Shown here: in pieces, positions 42,678 to 52,900 of the stretch
Layout: each line of letters begins with the position of its first letter
Position numbering within the stretch: the stretch's first letter is position 1
Assembly: GCA_964036045.1 (NCBI GenBank)
Contig: OZ038387.1
Coordinates: 19,308,794-19,372,793 of the forward strand
Source: Eutreptiella sp. 'Long Island Sound 2002'
Lineage: Eukaryota; Euglenozoa; Euglenophyceae; Eutreptiales; Eutreptiaceae
Direction of reading: 5' to 3'
Length of the DNA: 64,000 nucleotides
Translations under genes and position numbers: made by a program
Notes under the pieces: model-generated
Database searches by the model: none
Told to the model about the DNA's origin: nothing
The model's input: only the letters and a program-made list of their open reading frames with translations

Positions 42678-42691
42678 TATACCCATAGCTG
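42678..42691 (-). repeat. Right terminal inverted repeat of the giant hAT
   Basis: TATACCCATAGCTG, exact complement of 14493-14506. Confidence 0.92.
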
Positions 42692-42699
42692 TACGGTCA
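42692..42699 (+). repeat. Target-site duplication, right copy (TACGGTCA)
   Basis: Identical to 14485-14492. LINE coding sequence resumes at 42700. Confidence 0.92.
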
Positions 42700-45600
42700 G
42701 TATCACGTCACACACCACGCGGGCCATACAGCCCACGACCAAAGCGCCACGTCCTTACCCACAACTCAAGTCCCGCGCAGATCAGCGACAGGAGGTGCAG
42801 GAAGCGCTGCGCACTGAAGCAAGTCAGTTGGAGTTTTATCATATAACACGCGGGCAGTCAGTCAACGTGTCTGTTTTGGTGCATGCGGCTCAGCCGGGGA
42901 AGCAGTTAGCCGCGTGGGACGAACCAAATTTTGACACCATCTTGCGCCTGCGCGCGTTGGGTCTTCCCACCAATCCCGCCGACGCACAGTCACAGCTTGC
43001 GGTCCTGCCGCGGGCCCCACAAATCAATGCGTATACTCTGAGAGGGGCACTAGACAGGGGTGGGTCAGACGCCACGTCACGAGACGAAATACCGGTGAGC
43101 TTACTGGCAGCCATGCCGCACACAGGTGACAAGGCCTTGTATACATATACACAGCGGCTGCGCCAGTATCCAGAAGCCATTTCCAACCAGATTCTGCAGC
43201 TTGGTATATATAAATCAGGCCTCCCGCACCTTTTTCAGTCGTACCGTCCAATCAAATTGGCGTCCGCAGCGAATTCCATGCAGGCAGGTATAGTACAACA
43301 CGACGTGAATTTTCGGGCGGAGGCGGACGGATCATGGGCGGGGAACACGTTTTCATATCGCAAAGGGCTGAGCCCTCAATATCTGGCACTTGCAGCGAGA
43401 GCAATAGTTTGTGTCGCCCTGTCCGAAGGGGGGGAGGTGCACATAGTCGAGGGTGACGAGTCAGGTGCTTTTGACATGCCGATCAGGGAGGATGTCGCCA
43501 AATGTGGTGCCCACTGGCCCACACAGTGTGCCTACGGGGAGTGGGCAGCGGATTTTTACGGCCGGCAGAAGGTCCGGTTATGGACAGTGCAGGGGTTGGC
43601 ACCGCCGGTCGTGCCACAGTTAGGTTTCTCACAAGGATGCAGGCTGGCAGCTACAGCGTACCTGGAGTATGGTAAGTACAGGACCAGGGGTCTGCAGTAC
43701 CTGGGTGATTGCTGGTGGGTGCGGGGAGTCAGTCTGAGTGAGGTGGTGTTTAGTGACGATAGAAGGTGGTTCGGCAGAACAACAGAGGAAGCCACGCGTT
43801 TGGCCACAGTGGCCCATGTGCTGTCGCAAGACGCGTGCGCCCCAAGCAACCAAGCTAAAATGCAGTACACCCGTCTGCAGCTGGCGCCATCAGGTATTAT
43901 ACAGCGGACGCGCCATGTCATATACGTTCACGGCATGCCTGTGGAGTCAGCACAGAGTGTCCCCGAGGTTGTAGGCATAACACTGGAGCCCCACACAGCA
44001 CCGCCACAGTTGCTGAGCCGCGTGGTCAAGAGTGCACGCCGTCTGCAGTACTTTATCACCAAGTACCAGCCGAATTTTTTACTGGCTGTGCGCTCGGTCA
44101 TAGCGTATCTGGTGTCGCGTGTTGATTACGTGGCTAAAGGGACCTGGCTGCCAGCACAGGTGCTGCACGACTCACAGGTGCAGGTGAACCATTTGTATCG
44201 GCGCATCCTGGCCATGCCAGCCGACACGCCCCTGGTGATCTTGCACACTCCGGTGGTGTTTGGGGGATGGGGTTGTCCGCAGATCGCCACGCGTGAGGCC
44301 TTGAATTTCGTGCAGGGGTATCTGTCCGCCATCGATAGTCGCAGCTCGCTGGCTCAGACAGTGTTGCGGGAACAGGCCACATGTCCGATGCCTTTGCGGC
44401 AGGGAGATTATGAGCAGTTCGTGGCTTGCTGCACTGAGCACGGCGTCGTCATACGGACGGTGTCGGAGCTTGCGCAGGGCTCCACTCCCCCAGTCCTGCG
44501 GGCAACACTTCTACAGGCGGACGCGCTGTATGTTACGACGGACGCGGGTCGAGACGTCCCTGACGGTCTGTTACAGCCAGAATTCGCAGGGGTCGGCATA
44601 GTAGTCACAGACGGAATAGAGTGCCAGGAATTCAGTTTCGGTGTGGTGGCCGCTGCTGTGTCATCGTCTGCACTTGAGTGGCTGGCGAAACTTCTTGCCA
44701 TGTTGCTGCTGCAACACTGCAGAGGTGAGCTGTACATGTTCTGTGATAATGCGCCAGTGCAGGTGTCCGCACATAGTACCATAGTTACCACGCAAAGTTG
44801 GGTAGATCGACTGGCCAGGAAGGTGCTGCAGCTCCCTGTGTTCAGCAAAGTCCGCGAGTGTTGGTTGCCAGCGCAGCATGACACACATGATCAGGGTCAG
44901 GCGGCAAGGTGGCAGGCGCAGTCGGACGCACTGGCCACATTTGGCAAGTCCCACCCATCAGCCGTGCCTTTGCCCTGGTCATTACTGCTGTCCTGCGAAG
45001 CGGACGTGTTGATTCCTTTTTTTCAAGATCGGTGCGTGTTTCATCGAGCGCGGTTCCTGTCAGCGCTCTACTCAGTAGCTGTAGCACGCGCATCTCCCAT
45101 GGCAGACATGGTCCGGCGTCTGGACATAAACACTGACCACTGGGTCGCTGTATGTGAGTCTCATCAGATTACGCTGCAGCAGCACATACAGGCAGCGTAT
45201 TTGCGCAGCATCGCGTATCTGCCGCGCATGTACTTCGACACACCGCCATGCCGGTTCTGTCACCTGGAGTCCGGTAATGAGGGGTCGCACGTGGACGACT
45301 GCTCGCAGTTGTACGTGCGTGCGTGTGCCACCTTTGCACAGGTGGCTGAGACATTCACCGCGGGTGTTCGGGGTAATCAGCAGGCCCAGTGGGATCTGCA
45401 CGTCAGAGTCATGGTGAGCCACAGCGAGTACTGGTGCATGCTGGTGCCCGACTCGCGAGTGCATTTTTTCCAGCACGACGCGTCACGCCACAGCGAGGCA
45501 CAGGTCCTGATTCTGACCTGGTCTGGCCTGTCGTGGGTGAAGTACAGGCACAGAACCGACCACAGATACATTTCTGCAGCGGTAGTGCGAAGCCTTGTGT

Positions 45601-46031
45601 GTCAGGTGCTGTCAGGTATGGAACGCGGTCAAGACAATGTGCCCGGGGTACGCTGGCCCTTGAAGGTGCCTGACGGGCAGCACAGTCCTTATAGTCCGCT
45701 GTCTGTCGCACCAGCAGAGGTTCCCTTGCTTGCACAGCAAGTATTAGCTTGGCTGCTTCGATGGGATCCACGTCTGCGCTACACGCACACACGGCCTATG
45801 CACGTGTTTCTTCCCATTCACAACAGGAGTCACGGACCTCTAATGTACCATGTTACAGCTTGTACTCCCTTTTGCTGTCATCGTCAAGAGAGACCACAAT
45901 TACAGCGCCTAGTGGTAGTCTGCACCTGCCTTGGTCAGGCTCCAGAACAATGGAACGTGGTGCAGGCGGGGGTCGGATGGACAGTGTTCGCTGACTCGAG
46001 ATATTCCACGGCGCCGTTAGCGGGTTATTGA
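42700..46031 (+). CDS. LINE ORF2, 3' part: reverse transcriptase, RNase H, zinc knuckle
   Basis: Second half of the protein begun at 12743; the two halves together would be about 1,693 residues. RT motifs: SYRPIKLASA (about 43240), motif A GDESGAFDM (about 43451), motif B GFSQGCRLAA (about 43625), motif C VVFSDD (about 43746). The thumb follows, then RNase H with TTDAG (about 44536), SALEWLAKLL (Glu, about 44668), FCDNA (about 44738) and HDQGQAARWQAQSDALA (about 44886). A C-terminal CxxC-His-Cys knuckle (CRFCHLE to DDC, about 45249-45300) and about 240 further residues end at TGA 46029-46031. All catalytic residues are present. APE endonuclease plus RNase H places it near I/Tad-type LINEs. 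The sequence from about 42500 to 42699 that is open in this frame belongs to the transposon end. Confidence 0.88.
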
Positions 46032-47460
46032 CTGGTTCCGCTGCTCGTGTCTTGTGCAGGGTAGGGGCAGGGAGCAACACGTAGAAGGGGGAGAGTGCAC
46101 AACGCCCCCGATCGGCCGCCCCTACGCCCGGGCATACCAAACCAAACCAAACCCATTTTCGCAATACCCCATTACCCACGTGTCCCACTGTAGCCCCCCC
46201 ACAGTCCCGTGTATCCCCCCGGCTGACGGGATACGCGCTGATTGAAAGTCTGCTCCTTTCCGCCTCCCCTTCACCAGGGGGCCTCGTAGCCGTAGTGCAT
46301 GACCTTCCCCACGGCCCCGGCCTGCGCCTGCGGACCGTATGAGCGAACGGTACCTGGACCAGGCAATCGCCGTAGGAAGCAGGGCAAGCCCCGCCACAGG
46401 AGGTTGGGGGGGGGGAGGGGGGGCTGTGGAAAGGAATGGTGGGCCAGGCAAGAGAAGGAACCTCCAACAAAACCGGGGTGGGCAGAACCAAGGACGACGG
46501 CGCGGTCACAGTGCAGCGTAAATCACCGGGACACCATGCGGAGCAGGGCACCTGGGGCTCACGCAAATGGAAACACAGAGAGGCAGGTTGTGGACGGCCT
46601 GAGGACGGAGGTGTGTGGACAGCAAAAACAGTCAAACGAACCCCGCAACAACCAGCACAACCCCAGTACGCCAACTACTGGGCGCCGCTGACGCGCAAAC
46701 GGCACATCCTGCCACATCCAGCACAGCCCCAGCACACCAACCACTGGGCTCCACGAACGCGGAAACGACACCAGCAGGAGCACCGGCCGCAGCGGCCGAC
46801 AGAAAGCAGCGACCCGACGCAACATGCGAAGGGAAGAAGAGGGGACTGTCCAGGGCCCCTTAAAGAAACAACAACCAGACGGAATGGAATGGAATGGAAT
46901 CACACAGGGGGGCGCCCAACCCCCTCTGATCGGCCCACCCCCCCCCCCCACCAGGGAAGATGTCATCGGTGTGTCCTCTTGCCTGTCCATATCTCTTTCC
47001 TCTAACTTTTCTTGTACTACAGCCCCCCCCCCCCCACCCCCACCCCCCACCCCCCGTTCCCCTGCTGGACTGCCCCATGGCCCTGCAGTGCTGCTCCACC
47101 TCCCCCCTCTGGCGCAGGGTGCACGCAGGGCAGCCTCAATTGGTGATTGATTCCAAGCGCCCAAAGAAGGCCAACGTTTTGGTGGAGGCGCTCCGCAAAA
47201 CAAGGCCTGAGTTTGGCCCCATGTGGCTGGAAGGTGTGGCGCACGCGTCGCGGGTGCAGAAGTCCCTCTCTCTCTCTCCGTCTTTCTCTCTCTGTGCCCC
47301 AGGCCTGTGCTTCGGGCCCCAGGCCTGTGCTTCGGGGTGGTGGTGGTGGTGGTGGTGGCGGGGGGTCGTCACCCCCCCTCCCCATCTCTTAGCCTTTATG
47401 GCACCCCCCCCGCGCGCGCATCTCCGGGAGCATCTGTCTACCCCGCTGCCGGCCGTTCCC
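46032..47460. other. Probable LINE 3' region, non-coding
   Basis: No conserved frame. The stretch has a CCAAACCAAACCAAA run (46136), a repeated CAACTACTGGGC / CAACCACTGGGC block (46671 and 46739), a GGAAT triplet repeat (46882), C-rich runs, a CT-rich run (47266-47300) and a GGT microsatellite (47336-47362). The LINE's 3' end is expected here, but no poly-A or target duplication is visible. Confidence 0.4.
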
Positions 47461-48730
47461 AAGTGACATGTCACCGGTTTGTAACTGCCAGATTTTGCCG
47501 CCCAACCGTTTTTCCAAGTGACCGGTCTATCCCAGCAACCGCTTTGTGTTAGGGGGGGGGGGATTTCGTCTGGGGACAATTTCGGCCGTGAAAATGTCGA
47601 GAGGGGAAAATTTCGGCACACCTCCAATTTTGGTGCGGGGTCATCAGACGCGGGAAACTTCAACACCCCCAACTGTCAACCAATGCGGCTTTTTTTTTCA
47701 CTGGAATCAAGCTCACAAACATCCTCGACGACGACCAATTTCTCACTCCCAAGCGAGCAAGACGAACAGACGTGACGAACAGACGGGCTGCCAACAACAG
47801 CGCACCAATACCTGGCTACCTACGAGGATGCACAAGGACCAGGAAGTACCCCGGATTGCGCAGGAAAATTTCGTGGGGACAATTTCGGCACCAAACTGAA
47901 AATCAAAATTGTCCCCTCACGAACCCCCCCCCCCCCATCCTGTACGTCTTGAGGCACTCCACCCGCCTCCCTCCCATTCGAGCGCAGGTCTGCCAAGCGC
48001 CCACGTGCGTCCTATGCCCCCGGCGCGAACCCCCTTTTTCCGACAACACACTGCTGCCCATCGTCGGCAACAGCCCCCTTGCCAGGCTCGCCTTCGGCGC
48101 ACAGCACCGGGAGCCCCATGGAAAGCGCCGGCAAATGTTTTGCCGCCCCCTCTCACTGACTACTGTTGAACATTGGAATGCGCGTCTCCGAACAAAGCCT
48201 ACCACACCGCCCCGCCGTGCGGCGGGTTGGGACGTGCGGTCTCCCAAGGGCCCGCACCCCGAGGACGACCCCACCCCCGCCGGGATGGTAGCGGGGGCGG
48301 GATCCGCACCATCGCCTGCACAGCAGCTCATGGCGATGGCGATGACGCAAACAGCGGGTGGGCTGCCCTGCGACGCACAGTCCACCAGGGGTCACACCAG
48401 GAGTCTGTGCACAGCGCAAAATCTTCACGCCCCCCCCCCCCGCCTCCCCCGTTGGGACCGGCCAATTGGATCTCGGTGGGTTTGGTCTCACAGGCCGCAC
48501 TTCTGCAGAAACCAGTCGCCGTCCCCGACCGCCGTCTGGAGTTTGGTTTGGTTTGTGAAGCCCCGGCGTTTGGTACCGCTCACCGCCCGCTGGCACTTGT
48601 GCACGCCCATGTGCGTGCCATCGGTACGCCCGACTGGGGGCGTCGTCGTCGACTCTTGCTTCCTTCGGTAGCTTCTGGGGCGCTTAACAAAGAACAAATA
48701 GCCCCGCCACCAGAATTGAGCTTTTAGCCC
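47461..48730. other. Unassigned repeat-rich segment
   Basis: Contains related GGGGACAATTTCGGC blocks at 47572 and 47875 and a GAAAATTTCG motif at 47606 and 47862, suggesting the two sides of a small element. GC-rich open frames on both strands show no recognisable domain. Confidence 0.35.
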
Positions 48731-48863
48731 GTTTGCCGTGTGCAGGCTCCCGTTTTGCGATGTACAAGTGGTGCCAAGGTCGAAGGCTGTCTCAAGGCTG
48801 TGTCGAGGGGTGTCAGCCCTGCATTAAGCTGCCTTTAGCACTGCTCCATTCCTTCTGCGCGTC

Positions 48864-49283
48864 ATGCCTCGCATCGACGCTCTCTGTTCTGCAGAGGAGA
48901 TGGAACGGCACCGCCTCTTCTCCGACTCGCCCCCGCACAAGAACTTCCACAGCCCTGGAGGAAAGGGCAGGGCATCCCCTTCGCATGCCGAACGGCGGGC
49001 AGCACCTCCAGCCACAACCCTCCGAAGAACCGCAGACTGCTTCACGTATTGGTCTCTGTGCCCCCCTTCCGCTGCGCCTTTTCGTGCCCCTCGCCCAGCC
49101 CAACGTCGCCTAACAGTCACCTTTTCGATTTTTCTGCAGCGGCCCATTGGTCGATTCGGAGCGTTTGGGGCTCTGTGCGTGTCCGATGTGTGTCCTGTGT
49201 CTGCCTTCCGCATGCCCTGTGCACGCCACAGGGCATGCGCATGGCACATACTCGACGGCACACACAGGGCGTGTGCAGGGTGA
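48864..49283 (+). other. Doubtful ORF
   Basis: 139 codons from an ATG; the first 35 residues (MPRIDALCSAEEMERHRLF) look plausible, the rest is compositionally odd. It could be a short exon. No family was recognised. Confidence 0.15.
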
Positions 49284-49327
49284 GCGGTGTGCACGCCCAC
49301 TGTGCACGCACAGGGCGTGCACAGGAT
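49206..49327. repeat. GCACAGGGC(A/G)TGC motif cluster, left of the 21-bp array
   Basis: Several copies of ACAGGGC(A/G)TG, some inverted (GCATGCCCTGTGCACG at 49210, complement ACAGGGCATGC at 49229), end in GCACAGGGCGTGCACAGG. The same motif reappears on the far side of the array at 50232-50275. Confidence 0.7.
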
Positions 49328-49544
49328 GGTCAGAGGGGAGGGGGATATTTGTCCTGAAGGGGAGTTCAAGGGGGGATACAGGGATGGTCTGTGTGGGGAG
49401 GGTGATGCAATGGTTAGTGAGAAGGGGATACGGTGAGTGGTCATACAGGGATAGTGAGGATACAGGGATGGTGTGTGGGGGGGGGGGGGTCGGGGATCCA
49501 AGGCTTAATGGGAAGGAGATACGGTCATAGCGAGTGGTCATACG

Positions 49545-50138
49545 GGGGGATACAGGGATAGTGAGGGGGGATACAGGGATAGTGAGGGGGAATACAGGGA
49601 TAGTGAGGGGGGATACAGGGATAGTGAGGGGGGATACAGGGATAGTGAGGGGGAATACAGGGATAGTGAGGGGGGATACAGGGATAGTGAGGGGGGATAC
49701 AGGGATAGTGGGGGGGATACAGGGATAGTGAGGGGGAATACAGGGATAGTGAGGGGGGATACAGGGATAGTGAGGGGGGATACAGGGATAGTGAGGGGGG
49801 ATACAGGGATAGTGAGGGGGGATACAGGGATAGTGAGGGGGGATACAGGGATAGTGAGGGGGAATACAGGGATAGTGAGGGGGGATACAGGGATAGTGAG
49901 GGGGGATACAGGGATAGTGAGGGGGGATACAGGGATAGTGAGGGGGGATACAGGGATAGTGAGGGGGGATACAGGGATAGTGAGGGGGTATACAGGGATA
50001 GTGAGGGGGAATACAGGGATAGTGAGGGGGGATACAGGGATAGTGAGGGGGTATACAGGGATAGTGAGGGGGAATACAGGGGTAGTGAGGGGGGATACAG
50101 GGATAGTGAGGGCGGATACAGGGATAGTGAGGGGGGAC
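49545..50138 (+). repeat. 21-bp minisatellite, about 28 copies
   Basis: The unit is GGGGGGATACAGGGATAGTGA with occasional A or T in the G run. 21 is a multiple of 3 and most frames lack stops, which creates long artificial ORFs on both strands. Degenerate units extend left to about 49366. Confidence 0.95.
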
Positions 50139-52900
50139 ACAAGTGTTGTGGCAGAGGGTCACACACCAATCCACACACAACCGGGGCAGGCACGTACATG
50201 CGTGGTGAAGTATGATGGCACGTTCGGGACGTGCACAGGGCATACCGATGGGACGCACAGGGCATGCACAGGATCATACCGATGGCGATGTCTTCGTCGG
50301 CCGCCATACGTTATCTGGTGCGTGAGGCTCTCTACCTCCTTCTACGCTGTTCACACCGCAGTATCGGCTCGGGAAAATCAAGACCTGTCTGCCTCTCAGC
50401 GCATCAAGATGAGCTCGGCGGCGACCCCTTTGTATTATGACCTACCCCAAGCCGGAGGTTTGCTTGTACCCCCACATCGGCACTAACAGTAAGGGCACTA
50501 GTCCGGCTGCTTCACGCAGAGAAAAAATGCTGACGACAGAAGGTTGTTGTTGGGCTGAGGATGCAAATTCCGATCTGGTTGTAACCATGGCCAGGTCTGG
50601 ATGTGTTTCTGTGATTTGTGTGCCATCTTGACTTGCTTGGGCATGACCGCCCCCAAAGCCCATGAAAAGCGTGACAGTGTGACAAGTCTCAGTCGCATGG
50701 AATGCACACACCGGATTGTGCTCTCTTATACATCGTCGTGCGTGTGCCGAAGACTTTGTGCTATCCAGGCCCGCCTTTGTGGAACATCAAGGTGTATCGA
50801 TGCCCCGAAAGTCAAGGCTTTTATCGCAAATGTGCATCTCACCTTTTACGGCTTCGTGAGTGTATTTGAGTTAGTGATGATGGGACCGGAGGGTAAGGGC
50901 TGGATGTCAGCAGGTTGCTTGTCATTTTGGATGCCGTGACGCGATGGGCACGTGCTACAAAGTACTGGGATGATTCCGCTCAGGCGGTAAATGTTGGTTG
51001 GTGCTACGGAAGACCGGGATCCCAAGCGGTGCCCCACATAACGACCCAACCGCTCTGCGGCAAAAGAGCCGCTGGAGCAAGGGAATAGACACACCTGGGA
51101 ACAATGCGGACCGGCTGGCGGTGTTTTGCTGCCTGGTGAGAAGCTAGGGAGGGCCATTGGTGACACGAGGTCATTTCAATGAGAAGTGAATGGTTGAATC
51201 CGGGATAGTTTGCGGTCTGACGTAGCGGACGTCATTGGCAAGTCTGGACTTGACACACCAGCCAAGGAAGTGGGGCAGGATGCCGAAGGACTTGTAGGAA
51301 CGCACGTTGCCATCATGTCGGTGGGGGTAGGGGGAGGGGGGCGGTCCCCTAATCCTTTTCCACCAGGAAGCTCGGAGGGTCGCGAAAAAGCAACCAGTTT
51401 TTGAAATCAGGGCCCGGATTTCGTGTCAGATGTTGGATTGTTGTGATTATTGCAGTGATTGGGCCAGTCTGATCATCAAACCAGCACCGTCCCCCGCGCT
51501 GGCACGCGGTTTGTTCCATTTGATGAGCCTTGGCCGAGACAGTCCGCCTTCTCACGGCCTCCCGTTTGCACAGCAGCACGTGTTCCGAGTGCGTGCATGC
51601 GTCAGTATGGGCGTCTCCTCTGTATTGACAGTGCACCGCAGCCGGCCCACAAGTATCTTCCCCAAGGATTGCAACCGCGGCAGCAACAGTGGCGGGGTCA
51701 CCAGCAGCACTGATGAGCCCCCTATCCAAGGTGTGCCCTGCTGCGAGGGGGTGGAGAACGGATCTGGTCATCTTCAGACCCGCCCTCCAATGCGGTGCCC
51801 TCCCCCACCCCGAGAAACACAATGTCGACAGACTCATCCTGAAACCCCGAACCAGCGCGGACACCCAGCAGTACCACACACTGACGCAGCTTCATGGCAC
51901 CGCCCCCCCGGCAGCTTCCTGGAGCAGAGCGAACCATCAATTGAATTTATTGGACGCAGGACCCTGAACAACACTTGTTTCTGGTCATGCTGCAACTTCG
52001 GCAAATCGCTGGTGCGCGCAGTCTGAGCATGACCGGATTCGGGTCCCCAGGTGGCCCTCACAACTGCCTGTTTCCAGGAGGGCTGCGGGGTGCCGAACTG
52101 ACCCCACGCATCCTGCACCATGTCTGTATGAATCCCATTGAGATCCTGAGGCTGGACCAACTCTGCACGACCAACTCTGTGCCTCCAGTACAAACCACGG
52201 GCCAATGCCGCGTATCGCACACCCCTCCCCCCCCCCCCCGATCGTCAATGGTGCCCTGACTTGGATGCCAGAGTCCTCCTTGGTCACGAGTGCAAGACCG
52301 GAGAGCGCTGAGCACCATATGGTCCCCATTACAAGCTGGTTTCGGAGAGCAGACCAGGAGCCGACACAAAGTGCCGCTGGTGCTTTGGCGTAGTGGGCAG
52401 GCCCCATGAGCGGAAGGCTGTCCAGGGGCACAAAGGGGTTTTGGGGGTGTATTGAGGTGGCCCAGGGGATAGGTAGGGTTGTGCGGGGTCAAGCAAGGCT
52501 GTGCAGGAATGTCCAAGGCTTTGGCTGAGATAGATTTCCCCCGTGTCCCTCCGGGTTTGTGCGGTGAATACTCCAACTGGGGACCAGTTTGGTTGATGCA
52601 ATGCCCCCGCAGTCTCTCGCCCTCTGGGGGCAAGGGATTGATGGGGGCCTTGGTCGTCGATGCACAGCAACTAGTGGTTCGCCGTTGATCGCACTGAGGG
52701 CTGCAAAAACAGTTGTTGTGTGTGAGATTGTGTCTGAGAGATCGCAGTTTCTTGGGGCGTCGAGTTTTCTTGGCGGGGGCAGCCCACGGCACACCCGATT
52801 GGATTTGCAGTTGCTGCGCCCGACCGCCATCACTGATGCACTTTTGAGCCGTTGTAACGTATCTGAGACATTTTTGTGTCTGCTGCGGTGAGACTTGGTG
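50139..52900. other. No gene recognised
   Basis: Mixed-composition sequence. Open frames of 60-240 codons occur on both strands (for example minus 51349-51879 and 52058-52792), but they overlap each other and none shows a domain. Exons with introns could be hidden here. Confidence 0.4.

Larger units (their letters stand above)
14493..42691 (+). mobile_element. Giant 28.2-kb hAT-like transposon interrupting LINE ORF2
   Basis: The ends are perfect 14-bp inverted repeats (CAGCTATGGGTATA at 14493-14506, complement at 42678-42691) flanked by the 8-bp duplication TACGGTCA. Removing 14493-42691 plus one duplication copy joins the endonuclease and RT halves of the LINE in frame: codon position 1 at 14492 is followed by position 2 at 42700. 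Long imperfect subterminal inverted repeats rich in C or G runs support the borders. A hAT-type transposase lies near the right end. Other content is a proline-rich ORF, a decayed SF1 helicase ORF, a telomere-linked repeat in two copies, and a 12.7-kb minisatellite. Ordinary hAT elements are a few kb, so this one is unusually large, partly through satellite expansion and probably nested insertions. Confidence 0.9.

Noticed and set aside
49110-50258. 382-codon minus-strand ORF with PHYPCIPP repeats
   Set aside because: It is the complement of the 21-bp minisatellite; the period is a multiple of 3 and lacks stops, so the frame is an artefact.
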